Shown in pieces: positions 1 to 8,853 of a stretch of DNA of 45,870 bases. The notes below the pieces were generated by a model that saw only the letters and a list, made by a program, of their open reading frames with translations, was not told where the DNA came from and made no database searches. The translations under genes and the position numbers were made by a program. Position 1 is the stretch's first letter. Each line of letters starts with the position of its first letter. Source of the stretch: Desulfobulbus propionicus (GTDB lineage: Bacteria > Desulfobacterota > Desulfobulbia > Desulfobulbales > Desulfobulbaceae); contig PDQK01000037.1 of NCBI GenBank assembly GCA_002746685.1, forward strand, positions 1 through 45,870, read 5' to 3'.

Positions 1-27
1 AGGCCCTCCCCCGCGGGGGGAGGGCCT
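1..27. terminator. GC-rich perfect hairpin at window edge
   Basis: A 12-bp perfect stem (AGGCCCTCCCCC paired with its complement) closes a 3-nt loop at the first bases of the window. No T-run follows on the plus strand, and the other side lies outside the window. It probably belongs to the 3' end of the preceding transcription unit and insulates glnA. The hairpin is directly visible; its role is inferred. Confidence 0.5.
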
Positions 28-124
28 CACCCCAAGAACTGGAGCTAGAATACAACTAAAAAAATGGGGGATGTGGTTCAGATTAGGGGCCACTTCAGAA
101 TAACCTAAGCCAAGGAGATGTAGT

Positions 125-1453
125 ATGACTCGTGAAGAGATTCTAAAGATTATTGAGGAAAAGCATGTAAATTTTTTCCGCCTTCAGTTTGTTGATATTT
201 TTGGCTTTATGAAGAATGTCGCCATTCCTAAAAGCCAGGTTATAAAGGCACTTGATGGCCAGATGATGTTCGATGGTTCTTCCATTGACGGCTTTGTACG
301 GATTAATGAGTCTGATATGTATCTCAAACCAGACTATGATACCTTTGTTGTACTGCCCTGGCGTAATGCTGAAGGCACCAACGCTGCACGGGTTATCTGT
401 GATGTATACAAAGCTGATGGAACCCCGTTTGAAGGCTGCCCAAGGGTAAACTTGAAGCGTGTAATTAAAGAAGCAAGAGAGCTTGGGTACAGCATGAATG
501 TCGGTACCGAGTGTGAGTTTTTCCTTTTTGATAAGGATGAACAAGGATTCTCCACCACCAATACCAACGATGTTGCTGGATACTTTGATGTTGATCCTGA
601 TGATTCTGGAATTAACTGCCGGCGTAAGATCATCGAAACGCTGGAAGAGATGGGCTTTGAAATTGAAGCATCCCACCACGAGGTTGCTGAAGGGCAGCAT
701 GAAATCAATTTCAAATATTCCGATGCCCTTACCGCAGCAGATAACACGCTGACCTACAAGTGGGTTGTACGTTCCATCGCTGCTGAGTTTGGCTTCCACG
801 CTACCTTTATGCCAAAGCCGATTTTTGGTGTCAGTGGTTCTGGCATGCACACCAACCAGTCCCTGTTTTATCTGGATGGCACCAACGCGTTTTATGATGA
901 AAATGGTCCTTTGCAGCTCAGTGAAGTCGCGTACCAATATATTGCTGGTATAGCAAAAAACGCCAAAAGTTTTGTTGCTGTAACGAATCCACTGGTAAAC
1001 TCGTACAAGCGGCTTGTTTCCGGTTACGAAGCACCTGTATATGTTGCATGGTCTGCCTCCAACCGCTCTGCCCTTATCCGTATTCCTGCTTCCCGGGGGA
1101 TGGGAACCCGTACTGAGGTTCGTTGCCCGGATCCCGCCTGTAACCCATATCTTGCTCTGGCAATGATGATGGTTTCAGGGCTTGACGGGGTAAAAAATAA
1201 GCTGACTGCGCCGGATTCTATAGACATGGATATTTTTGAGATGACCCAAGCTGAAAAAGAAGCCGCTGGTATCGAAAGTTTGCCTGTAAGCCTTGAGGAA
1301 GCACTTGAAGCCTTCAAGGCCAACCCGCTTTCGAAAGAGGCTCTTGGTGAGCACATTTATGAAAAGTATATCGAAGGTAAAGAAGCGGAGTGGGATGCCT
1401 ACCGTACCGCTGTAACTGACTGGGAACTCAAGAATTATCTGGATAATTACTAG
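125..1453 (+). CDS. glnA: Glutamine synthetase type I, alpha subclass
   Basis: The enzyme makes glutamine from glutamate, ammonia and ATP in the cytoplasm. The 442-residue length is that of short GSI-alpha enzymes (Bacillus, Thermotoga) rather than the roughly 470-residue GSI-beta. Visible motifs are DGSS (50-53) followed by [13 protein letters not shown] as in Bacillus, GVSGSGMH of the ATP site, [10 protein letters not shown] and [15 protein letters not shown]. The region where GSI-beta carries the adenylylated tyrosine (NLYDLP) reads [14 protein letters not shown], so adenylylation control is not expected; direct feedback inhibition is the family alternative. AAGGAG lies 7 bases before the ATG. 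A strong terminator follows, so the gene looks monocistronic. Confidence 0.98.
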   Translation: MTREEILKIIEEKHVNFFRLQFVDIFGFMKNVAIPKSQVIKALDGQMMFDGSSIDGFVRINESDMYLKPDYDTFVVLPWRNAEGTNAARVICDVYKADGTPFEGCPRVNLKRVIKEARELGYSMNVGTECEFFLFDKDEQGFSTTNTNDVAGYFDVDPDDSGINCRRKIIETLEEMGFEIEASHHEVAEGQHEINFKYSDALTAADNTLTYKWVVRSIAAEFGFHATFMPKPIFGVSGSGMHTNQSLFYLDGTNAFYDENGPLQLSEVAYQYIAGIAKNAKSFVAVTNPLVNSYKRLVSGYEAPVYVAWSASNRSALIRIPASRGMGTRTEVRCPDPACNPYLALAMMMVSGLDGVKNKLTAPDSIDMDIFEMTQAEKEAAGIESLPVSLEEALEAFKANPLSKEALGEHIYEKYIEGKEAEWDAYRTAVTDWELKNYLDNY

Positions 1454-1482
1454 CAGGATGTAGCGCATATATTGTGATTTTT

Positions 1483-1507
1483 GGCGGCCCTTGGGGCCGC
1501 CTTTTTT
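1483..1507 (+). terminator. Rho-independent terminator of glnA
   Basis: An 8-bp stem GGCGGCCC/GGGCCGCC with loop TTG is followed directly by six T. It begins 30 bases after the glnA stop codon. Confidence 0.93.
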
Positions 1508-1624
1508 GTGGATAGGGACTGTTTGTTGAGTTATAGGATGGAAAATGGAAGAGGGGAGTGCTATGATCTACCTTTTGCCTGGTGAATGCATAATGTAAAC
1601 AACGCATAGTGAGTTGAGTAACCT

Positions 1625-2077
1625 GTGAATCTTGGCCAATTACATCATATATTCCGGTCCAAAGAATGGCACCGTCAATGGGGCTTGGTTCGGTTGGTAA
1701 AAACCTGGGACCGCTTGCTGGGTGATCCCCTGGCAAAGGTGACCTATCCAGCTTTTTTTCGCGGTAACGTTTTGTGGCTGTTTGTTGAAAATTCAGCGTG
1801 GATGCAGCAGGTACAATTTCTCAAGCTTGATATTCTGGCTGCTGTGCAAAAGACTTTGCCAGAGGAGAGCATAGAAGATATTCGTTTTATGTTGGATCCA
1901 GGAAACGACCAGATACAAGAGAAAGCAGAACAGACAGCCCCGTTACCAGTAAATAAAGAGGCTGAGCAACATCTTAAAGATATGATAGCAGGTGTAAAAG
2001 ATGAAAAGACCCGTCAGGCCTTACATAAGATGTGGTTGGCCTTTAACACAAATGGTGCAACCCTGAAGCCTGAGTGA
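1625..2077 (+). CDS. dciA: DciA-like protein (DUF721)
   Basis: This 150-residue protein has the DUF721 pattern: an N-terminal WxRLLGDPLAKVTYPAFFRG segment, then VLWLFVENSAWMQQVQFLK, then a charged tail with low conservation. DUF721 proteins include DciA, which helps load the replicative helicase DnaB in bacteria without DnaC or DnaI. The start is GTG; no earlier ATG fits. The stop codon overlaps the GTG of the next gene (GTGA), suggesting translational coupling. The family call is fairly firm; the helicase-loader role is transferred from the family. Confidence 0.82.
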   Translation: MNLGQLHHIFRSKEWHRQWGLVRLVKTWDRLLGDPLAKVTYPAFFRGNVLWLFVENSAWMQQVQFLKLDILAAVQKTLPEESIEDIRFMLDPGNDQIQEKAEQTAPLPVNKEAEQHLKDMIAGVKDEKTRQALHKMWLAFNTNGATLKPE

Positions 2078-4428
2078 CTTTTACTTCAGATATTTTACCG
2101 TATGAAAATAGAATGAATATTACTGAACTCATAGGCAACACTCCTCTGGTTGCTTTGCCACACCTTTCCCCGTCTTCAGGTGTTCAGGTTTTTGGTAAAC
2201 TTGAATCTAAAAATCCTGGCGGCTCCATTAAGGACAGGGTTGCGTTGTCATTGATTGAAACGGCTGAGAAAAGCGGAGAACTCACAAAAGAGCAGATCGT
2301 GCTTGAGGCAACCAGTGGCAACACTGGAATCGGGCTTGCCATGGTATGCGCTGCTAAAGGGTATAAATGCCAGCTCATCATGCCGGAATCTGCTTCCATA
2401 GAACGTCGCCTCATTATGCAGGCGTATGGCGCTGAGATTATCCTTACCCCAGCTAAAAAGAAAACGGACGGGGCCATTGAAAAGTCGTATGTCCTGGCCC
2501 GCGAGCATCCTGATCTGTATTTCCTGGCTGATCAATACAATAACGATGCCAACTGGCAGGCACATTACCACTCCACCGGCCCTGAGATTTGGGAGCAGAC
2601 CAGTGGGAAGGTAACTGATATTATTGTAACTCTGGGAACCTCTGGCACCGCAATGGGATTGTCACGCTGGTTTAGAGATCATCACCCGGAGGTGCGTGTC
2701 GTTGCAGTAGAGCCGTATCTGGGTCATGCAATTCAGGGCCTGAAAAATATGAAGGAGTCGTATAAACCTGGAATTTTTGATAAGACCCTGCCGCATGCCA
2801 TTGTCAATGTGGCGGATGAGGACGCCTTTGCAACCGTGCGACAGCTTGCCGCTGAAGAGGGCGTATTTGCCGGGATGAGCAGTGGTGCCGCTGCTTTTGC
2901 CTCAACCCAGTGGGGAAAACAGTTTGCTGATGCATGTATTGTGGTGATCCTTCCTGATGGTGGAGAGCGTTATCTGAGCACGCCGCTGTTTGTACCAAAG
3001 GGGGCAACTGAAAAAGCGTCGCAGCTTAAGCTGTATAACACCATGGCGGGCAAAAAACAGGTGTTTGAGCCGGTTAACAAGGAGCGCGTTACGCTGTATT
3101 CTTGTGGCCCTACGGCCTATGAAGAACCAAACATAGCGCATTTGAGAAGGTTCGTTGTCTCGGATTTGATTGTCCGTTATCTGCGTTTTCGTGGCTACCC
3201 AGTGGAATCCTATATGAATTTCACTGATATTGATGACAACACCATTGCTGGTGCTGACAAGGCCGGGGTCGAACTCAAAGCGTACACGTCACAGTTTATT
3301 GAGCAGTTTTTACACGCCGCCGGGGAGCTTGGAGTCGAAAAAGCGTCCGGCTACCCGCTGGCTTCTGAACATGTGGATGATATTATCGAATTAACCCATG
3401 ACCTCATTCATAAAGGGTTTGCCTATGAAAAGCATGGGTCGATTTATTTTGATATCTCCAAGTTTAAGAATTACGGCAAGTTATCTGGCATTGATCTTGG
3501 CAAGATCAAGGTCGGGACCACGGTGGATCTGGATAATTACGAAAAGGACAATCCCCGTGATTTCACCTTACTGAAGCGTTCGACTCTGGCAGAGCTTAAA
3601 AAAGGGCTCTTTTTTGAGACCGACTGGGGGAATGTCCGTCCTGGGTGGCATATTGAATGTTCTGCCATGTCAACCAGGTATCTTGGTGAAACCCTGGATA
3701 TCCATACCGCCAGCCAGGATTTGATGTTTCCCCACCATGAAAATGAGATTGCCATTGCAGAGTCCATCACTGGCAAACCACTGGCAAATTACTGGATGCA
3801 TTCAGGTCTTTTGTTAAGGGATGGGAAAAAAATGGCAGCTGATGCCGGTAATGTGTTGACGTTTCAGGATGTTATGAACAAGGGCTTTTCAGCCAGGGCG
3901 CTGCGTTTTATGCTGCTCAGTGTGCACTACAGAAAACCTTTGGAATTTTCCTTTAAAAGGCTTGAAAGTGTGGCTGCGTCACTGAAACGAATTGATGCCT
4001 TTACCCGTCAGCTCCTTTGTACCCCTGTGGGATTACCGCATCCTGATTTAACCACTCACATCTCAGCCCTGGAACAACGCTTTGCTGATTCCATGGATGA
4101 TGATTTGAACACCTCCGGTGCTATTGGTGCATTGTTTGATTGTATCAAAAAAATAAATCCAATTTTACAGGTAGGGCACCTGGACCAGGAGCAGAAAAAT
4201 GACGTGCTGGACGCATTGCGATCCATCAATACTGTCTTGGGCGTACTTGAATTAAAAGAGTGTCCCCTCACGCCTGAAATTGACCGCTTGATACGCCAAA
4301 GAGAGCGGGCCAGGCAACTCAAAGACTGGACTGCGGCCGATAGCGTACGGGAAAAGCTTCTTGAAAAAGGGATTACTGTGCAGGATAGTGCCACAGGCAC
4401 CATATGGGAAACAACAGAAGGGGGATAA
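2074..4428 (+). CDS. Cysteine synthase fused to a cysteinyl-tRNA synthetase-like module with altered catalytic motifs
   Basis: Residues 14-315 form a PLP-dependent cysteine synthase of the CysK/CysM type: IGNTPLV, PLP lysine K53 in NPGGSIKDR, SGNTG (81-85), GTSGTAMG, and a C-terminal LPDGGERYLST. Residues 320-784 align over the full length with CysRS. Zinc ligands C344, C529, H554 and E558 are kept, as are GWHIEC (524-529) and the C-terminal anticodon-binding tail ending GTIWE. The HIGH motif, however, reads NIAH (353-356), KMSKS reads KMAAD (586-590), and the GGGSD segment reads TASQD (545-549). Aminoacylation by this half is therefore doubtful. The frame opens at GTG 2074, overlapping the dciA stop; ATG 2113 (M14) is an equally good start and matches the normal N-terminus of cysteine synthases. 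The fusion itself is plain; the activity of the second half is open. Confidence 0.9.
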   Translation: MTFTSDILPYENRMNITELIGNTPLVALPHLSPSSGVQVFGKLESKNPGGSIKDRVALSLIETAEKSGELTKEQIVLEATSGNTGIGLAMVCAAKGYKCQLIMPESASIERRLIMQAYGAEIILTPAKKKTDGAIEKSYVLAREHPDLYFLADQYNNDANWQAHYHSTGPEIWEQTSGKVTDIIVTLGTSGTAMGLSRWFRDHHPEVRVVAVEPYLGHAIQGLKNMKESYKPGIFDKTLPHAIVNVADEDAFATVRQLAAEEGVFAGMSSGAAAFASTQWGKQFADACIVVILPDGGERYLSTPLFVPKGATEKASQLKLYNTMAGKKQVFEPVNKERVTLYSCGPTAYEEPNIAHLRRFVVSDLIVRYLRFRGYPVESYMNFTDIDDNTIAGADKAGVELKAYTSQFIEQFLHAAGELGVEKASGYPLASEHVDDIIELTHDLIHKGFAYEKHGSIYFDISKFKNYGKLSGIDLGKIKVGTTVDLDNYEKDNPRDFTLLKRSTLAELKKGLFFETDWGNVRPGWHIECSAMSTRYLGETLDIHTASQDLMFPHHENEIAIAESITGKPLANYWMHSGLLLRDGKKMAADAGNVLTFQDVMNKGFSARALRFMLLSVHYRKPLEFSFKRLESVAASLKRIDAFTRQLLCTPVGLPHPDLTTHISALEQRFADSMDDDLNTSGAIGALFDCIKKINPILQVGHLDQEQKNDVLDALRSINTVLGVLELKECPLTPEIDRLIRQRERARQLKDWTAADSVREKLLEKGITVQDSATGTIWETTEGG

Positions 4429-4702
4429 GGGGTTGCGAAATGAAGCTTTTTACCTTCAAGGTTATGCAAGGTAACTAAGAAATTTACCTGGTGATTGATT
4501 TGAACATGTCTAGTTAAATAAAGTTCAAAGCTCAATACCTTGCCCGAAAAAACGGAAAAAAATCCTGGATTCCGGAAAAGTGAACAGTGTGACAATGTGG
4601 CACCCCTGTAACGTGCTGGAATTAAATGGTTTATATAGTCGTTACCTGGCTCGTTTTTTGCATTCTGTACAGTTGTTAATAAATTTCAAAAAGGAGAATA
4701 AT

Positions 4703-5398
4703 ATGAGAAAATCAATGTTATGTGCATTATTGGCATGTTTTTTTGTTGCAGCAATGGTTAGTTTGGTTGGTGCGGTCCCTCTTACATCTGAGTCTGTTAT
4801 TACAAACCCCTCTTCAACCGACAATTTGTGGCGATACTCCCTACATACTAACAACCCCAATATAGAGAATTACCTTTGGGCAGCTGATGAAACAAGCCAG
4901 TACACCGCCACGTTTCAGGGGTATGTAAGAGGTGACAAAGGTCAATGGTCTCCAGCAAGCGACAGTTTCTATGGCGATGACACACGCTCTACGTATGTTT
5001 TTGAAACTTATTTAATGTCATCTGTAGAGCAAACAGTGAAGCTTTCAGCAGGTGGTGATGATGGTAGGTCCATATTCGTTGATGATACATTATTAGCCAA
5101 AGCTGGGTATGACCAAACCTCTGCTGGTGACTTGTTAATGTCAGCAAACACCGTATATAAAATTACACTAGCGCATAATAACTACAATGGACGATGGACG
5201 GTGTGGTTTAACATCAAAGGTGACTACGATTCATCAACAAATACCTATGGCTGGAGTGGTCCTTTCTCTCAAGCTCAAAATATTACTATGAATGCGGATG
5301 GTAGTTTTGGCCAAACAGCTGTTCCTGAGCCCACAACAATGCTTCTTTTTGGAGCAGGTGTAGCAGGTCTGGCAGCTCTAGGCAGAAGAAGAAAATAA
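4703..5398 (+). CDS. PEP-CTERM sorted exported protein with PA14-like beta domain
   Basis: This 231-residue protein has a Sec signal peptide (residues 1-24, cleavage after VGA) and a classic PEP-CTERM tail: VPEP at 207-210, a hydrophobic helix, then RRRK at the end. Family knowledge says such tails are processed by an exosortase and the proteins go to the outer surface or extracellular matrix. The middle, with GGDDGRSIFVDDTLLAKAG and a following beta-rich part, resembles PA14/lectin-like sandwiches; I infer carbohydrate or matrix contact. The frame is open upstream to 4580, but the start is set by AAGGAG at 4691-4696 before ATG 4703. No exosortase gene is in the window. Confidence 0.88.
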   Translation: MRKSMLCALLACFFVAAMVSLVGAVPLTSESVITNPSSTDNLWRYSLHTNNPNIENYLWAADETSQYTATFQGYVRGDKGQWSPASDSFYGDDTRSTYVFETYLMSSVEQTVKLSAGGDDGRSIFVDDTLLAKAGYDQTSAGDLLMSANTVYKITLAHNNYNGRWTVWFNIKGDYDSSTNTYGWSGPFSQAQNITMNADGSFGQTAVPEPTTMLLFGAGVAGLAALGRRRK

Positions 5399-5801
5399 TA
5401 GTTTTCGAAGGTGATTATTAAGAGGCTGGGCTTATTTGTTCTGCCTCTCTTATTTTCATTGATAACGACAAAACTATATTCTTGGTATAATTGCCTTGTT
5501 CTTGATTTTCTGTTTTTAAGCGCCTTAACAAAAAATACTACAGTAGCCGCTGAAAAAGTTTACCTGTGTGTCAAGTTGATGAAGTCTTTCACTTTCATTA
5601 TCACCAGTTTTACTTTTTTTTATTACGTTTTAAAAAGTGGTTAGGTAAGGATCAAGGGCGAAGATATTTTTGACTAGTTTTTTACTTGTAAAAATGAGAC
5701 TAGTAAAAAAGACTCTTTTTTGGTAGAAGACAACTGCATTTTCTGGGGTTGGGTGTTCATGTGAGTGCACTACCCGAAAGTGAAATTTACAAAACAAGAG
5801 T
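5399..5801. other. Intergenic region before tRNA-Arg
   Basis: No convincing gene is seen here. An imperfect hairpin AGAGGC/GCCTCT (5421-5448) with a T-rich tail follows the PEP-CTERM gene and may be its terminator. A 77-codon frame with a GTG start at 5411 runs through this hairpin, has a low-complexity hydrophobic translation and is probably not a gene. A repeated ACTAGT word flanks AT-rich sequence at 5675-5710, without a clear role. Confidence 0.4.
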
Positions 5802-5878
5802 GCGCCAGTAGCTCAGTTGGATAGAGCAACGGCCTTCTAAGCCGTGGGCCGGGGGTTCGAATCCTCCCTGGCGCGCCA
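5802..5878 (+). tRNA. tRNA-Arg, anticodon UCU
   Basis: The cloverleaf is complete: acceptor GCGCCAG/CTGGCGC, D stem GCTC/GAGC, anticodon stem ACGGC/GCCGT with loop CTTCTAA (anticodon TCT, decoding AGA and AGG), T stem GGGGG/CCTCC with one G-U pair and loop TTCGAAT, discriminator G and an encoded CCA. A terminator follows within 12 bases. Confidence 0.98.
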
Positions 5879-5888
5879 TAAGAATAAG

Positions 5889-5917
5889 GGGTCATTCAGC
5901 CGAATGGCCCTTTTTTT
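5889..5917. terminator. Terminator between tRNA-Arg and the Lrp gene
   Basis: A 9-bp stem GGGTCATTC/GAATGGCCC (one G-T pair) with loop AGCC is followed by seven T on the plus strand. It ends the tRNA transcript. The convergent Lrp gene stops inside it, and an A-rich flank on the left means it may also work on the minus strand. Confidence 0.88.
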
Positions 5918-6402
5918 ATTGGGTTTCCGACCAGTGATATGGGGAGCTTGGTTGACGCTTTTATTTCTTTTAAGGAAAAACTTGTCTTCATGGAGGTTAC
6001 TCCTGGCAGGCGTCGGATAACGTTGCGGGATAATAATTCATAAGACTCCAGGTTTTCTGTTACAACCTGTAGCAGGTAATCCGACGCTCCTGAGATATTG
6101 TGGCAAAAGAGCACCTCTGGAATATCTTGAACAGCCTGTTCAAATTGTACCAGTGTTTCTTCTGCATGGGTGGAAAAGCTGAGCTCAACAAACGCTATAA
6201 CTCCCAGGTCTAATTTTTTTCTGTCCAGATGGGCCTGGTAGCTCTGGATATAGCCTTCTTCTTCAAGGCGTTTAAGCCTTCGCCAACAGGGCGTTTCACT
6301 CAAGTTGAGTATCTCTGCCAGTTTTACATTGGATGCTCTGCCATCTTCCTGAAGCAGGTTGAGTATAGCGGAGTCTGTCTCGTCGATTGTATGTTTGGGC
6401 AA
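5896..6402 (-). CDS. Lrp/AsnC family transcriptional regulator
   Basis: This 168-residue DNA-binding regulator has an N-terminal winged helix-turn-helix (residues 6-55: AILNLLQEDGRAS, then LAEILNLSETPCWRRLKRLEEEGYI) and a C-terminal RAM/AsnC effector domain (about 68-145). Members sense amino acids or related small acids as octamers. It lies near, but convergent to and separate from, the TRAP/lactate-type operon, so regulation of that operon is possible but not shown. The C-terminal 20 residues are an unconserved tail. Confidence 0.93.
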   Translation of the reverse strand: MPKHTIDETDSAILNLLQEDGRASNVKLAEILNLSETPCWRRLKRLEEEGYIQSYQAHLDRKKLDLGVIAFVELSFSTHAEETLVQFEQAVQDIPEVLFCHNISGASDYLLQVVTENLESYELLSRNVIRRLPGVTSMKTSFSLKEIKASTKLPISLVGNPIKKGPFG

Positions 6403-6555
6403 TTTCTTTCTCCAAAGTAGTTTTTTGTGAAATTATATTTTTCATAGTGACCAATATACGAGGAAAAGAGCAAGGAAATTTCACTGATTCCCTGGTAATT
6501 TTATTCCTCAAGACAGAAGGGAAGCGACCAATGCAGTGTACAATGGAGTGGGGTT

Positions 6556-6840
6556 ATGAAATCTATCGAAATGGCAGGAACTTGGTGGATAGGGAATCTA
6601 AACGCTCAGCAAGATACATATTCTGCCGTAGGAGTACGCTCTCAAGATCCTGCTGCCTGTCCAGGCGATGTGTCAATTAAAAGAAATGAATACGGTGTAG
6701 TTGATTACAACTATTACGCTCAAAAAGGGAGACAGAGTCGTTCTGATTCTGCGGGATTGTTTTTTAAGACAGTGGGAGCGTTTGCGGCTGTATTCGGCAG
6801 TATCCTGTTTATCATGATACATTTTCCCCAGGTTTATTGA
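6556..6840 (+). CDS. Small hypothetical membrane protein
   Basis: This 94-codon frame starts at ATG 6556 with GGAG 7 bases upstream. The N-terminal 60 residues are polar, with many Tyr, Asn and Ser. One hydrophobic segment near the C-terminus (about 70-89: FKTVGAFAAVFGSILFIMI) would anchor it in the membrane. It is transcribed divergently from the Lrp gene, and its stop overlaps the stop of dctM by 7 bases. No family is recognised. The ribosome site and helix support a real gene, but homologues are needed to be sure. Confidence 0.5.
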   Translation: MKSIEMAGTWWIGNLNAQQDTYSAVGVRSQDPAACPGDVSIKRNEYGVVDYNYYAQKGRQSRSDSAGLFFKTVGAFAAVFGSILFIMIHFPQVY

Positions 6841-8225
6841 TACGTCACTGAAGGAAGCCACAGCACCAGCTCGGGCCAGAAAACAACCAGCAAAAGTCCA
6901 ATAACCTGGAGGATGATAAAAGGGATTACGCCCAGGTATAAATCGCGCAGTTCTATCTCAGGAGGACATACCCCGCGAAGATAGAAAATTGCAAATCCCA
7001 CTGGCGGGGTGAGAAACGATGTCTGCAGGGTGACCGCCACCAGGATAGCAAACCAGATCAGGCTGGGGTTATCAATATTGGGCCAATGCCCCATGTCCAA
7101 CCCCAGATTGGGCACTACCGGTGCTAAAAGCGGGAGGATGATAAGGGTGATCTCAATCCAGTCCAGAAAAAAGCCCAACAGAAAGACCACTCCCAAAATA
7201 ACCGCCACCAGCCCATAAGGCCCCAGGGGCAGGCTGGTTATGGCATGCTCAACAAAGGCATCTCCGCCTAATTCCCTCAGCACCAGCGCAAAACAGGTCG
7301 CTCCAAGTACAATGGCAAAGATATAGGCCGTGGTACTGAAGGTTTGATAGACCACGTGCCGGAGCACCTTCAGGTTCATACGCCTGTTAACTATGGTCAG
7401 CACCAGCGCACCCAGCGCACCAATCCCGCTGGCTTCTGTGGGGGTGGCAATCCCTAAAAAGATGCTGCCCAGAACGGTAAAAATGAGGATAACAGGTGGA
7501 ATGCAGGTGCGTAATGCCTTGAGCACAAGCCAGATATCCACCTTGGTGTCAGCCTGGTCAGCTGGCAGGGGGGCCTGGTCAGGTTTGATCAGGCCCAGGA
7601 TGACAATGTAAAGAATATACAGGGTGCCCAGCAGCAGCCCCGGAAACAGCGCGGCCATAAACAGGTCGCCCACAGACAGTCCCAGCCGGTCAGCCATCAT
7701 GACCAGCATGATACTGGGGGGAATAAGGATACCCAGCGTGCCTGCACCACAGATCGTACCAATGGACAGCGTTTTTGAATAGCCCTGCTTGAGCATCACC
7801 GGCAGGCTCAACAGCCCCAAAAGCACCACCGATGCACCGATGATACCGGTGCTGGCTGCCAGGATAATACCAATCAGGGTCACCGTTATCGCCAGTCCCC
7901 CACGTACTCTGCCAAAAAGTGCCTGGATGGAATGCATCATTTTTTCAGCAATTCCAGAGCGGTCTAACATAAGGCCCATGAAGATAAACATGGGCAAGGC
8001 CACCATAATCCAGTTGTTCATGGTAGCAAACATTCGATTCACCACCATGCCGATGGCCATGAAGTCCAGGCCGGTCATGGTGCCCAGATACATATCAGAA
8101 AGGTAGCCCACCAGGGTGAAGAGCATGGCAACGCCACCCAGGATCAGGGCAATAGGGAACCCGGTGAACAGCAGACCTATGAAGGTCAGCATCATGGCGA
8201 TGACAAGAATATTGTTAGGATCCAT
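6834..8225 (-). CDS. dctM: TRAP transporter large permease DctM
   Basis: This 463-residue protein is almost wholly hydrophobic, with about 12 membrane helices and the TRAP/DctM features: GFPIALILGG near the N-terminus, then GLMLDRSGIAEKM, ASTGIIGASVVLLG and GTLGILIPPSIMLV. It is the ion-coupled channel subunit in the inner membrane. Its start overlaps the end of dctQ by 11 bases, the usual coupled order P-Q-M. Substrate choice lies with DctP. Confidence 0.96.
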   Translation of the reverse strand: MDPNNILVIAMMLTFIGLLFTGFPIALILGGVAMLFTLVGYLSDMYLGTMTGLDFMAIGMVVNRMFATMNNWIMVALPMFIFMGLMLDRSGIAEKMMHSIQALFGRVRGGLAITVTLIGIILAASTGIIGASVVLLGLLSLPVMLKQGYSKTLSIGTICGAGTLGILIPPSIMLVMMADRLGLSVGDLFMAALFPGLLLGTLYILYIVILGLIKPDQAPLPADQADTKVDIWLVLKALRTCIPPVILIFTVLGSIFLGIATPTEASGIGALGALVLTIVNRRMNLKVLRHVVYQTFSTTAYIFAIVLGATCFALVLRELGGDAFVEHAITSLPLGPYGLVAVILGVVFLLGFFLDWIEITLIILPLLAPVVPNLGLDMGHWPNIDNPSLIWFAILVAVTLQTSFLTPPVGFAIFYLRGVCPPEIELRDLYLGVIPFIILQVIGLLLVVFWPELVLWLPSVTYQ

Positions 8226-8793
8226 GCTGCTGAGTTGCTTTGGTGTTGCCGGTCAGGTACAAAAGAGCTCTGGCTATGCGGGCCAAAGCAGCTAAAAAGA
8301 ACAAGCCAAAGCTCATGGGTAATACAGACTTGATGAGCCAGTAACAGCACAGCCCACTTGGAGAGTTGGAGCGTTCACCCACTCGCCAGGCAGCTTCCAC
8401 AAAGTCCATTCCATGGTAGATCACCACGTAACACCAGGGGAGCACCAGGATAATCAACCCCACCATGTCGATCCATTCCTTGGTGGTACGGCTGAAATTG
8501 GCATGCAAAATATCGAGCCTGACATGGTTGTTGGTGGTCAGGGCATAGGATAATCCTGTCATGATACCCACACCGTACAGGTGCCATTGCAGCTCTTCCA
8601 GGGCCACTGAACTGTAATTAAAGATGTAACGCAGAGCAACCTGGACAAGAATGACGCCCACCAGCAACAGGTTGAGCCAGGCCACTGTCTTGCCAATAGC
8701 AATGATCAGCTTTTCGATACCCTGGGCAAAGACAAACAGGCCGCAAGGCTTGTGCGGGGCTGGATAGCTCTTTATGGGGGGAATTCTTCTCAT
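8215..8793 (-). CDS. dctQ: TRAP transporter small permease DctQ
   Basis: This 192-residue protein has four predicted helices, including LNLLLVGVILVQVALRYIF and LIILVLPWCYVVIYH, and the EELQWHLYGVGIMTGLSYAL segment typical of DctQ. The polar N-terminal 20 residues are slightly longer than usual. It is the small inner-membrane partner of DctM and lies between dctP and dctM. Confidence 0.94.
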   Translation of the reverse strand: MRRIPPIKSYPAPHKPCGLFVFAQGIEKLIIAIGKTVAWLNLLLVGVILVQVALRYIFNYSSVALEELQWHLYGVGIMTGLSYALTTNNHVRLDILHANFSRTTKEWIDMVGLIILVLPWCYVVIYHGMDFVEAAWRVGERSNSPSGLCCYWLIKSVLPMSFGLFFLAALARIARALLYLTGNTKATQQHGS

Positions 8794-8853
8794 CAGGTCA
8801 AGGATGCAGACGGCTGGGCCAGATAAGGGCCTGGCCGCCTGGCTGGATGGATA

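Noticed and set aside
4598..4613. Sigma-54-like -24 box TGGCAC upstream of the PEP-CTERM gene
   Set aside because: The -12 position reads TAACG instead of TTGCW, so only half of the promoter is present.
5411..5644. 77-codon hydrophobic frame after the PEP-CTERM gene
   Set aside because: It starts with GTG and runs through a terminator-like hairpin; composition is AT-rich and no family is recognised.
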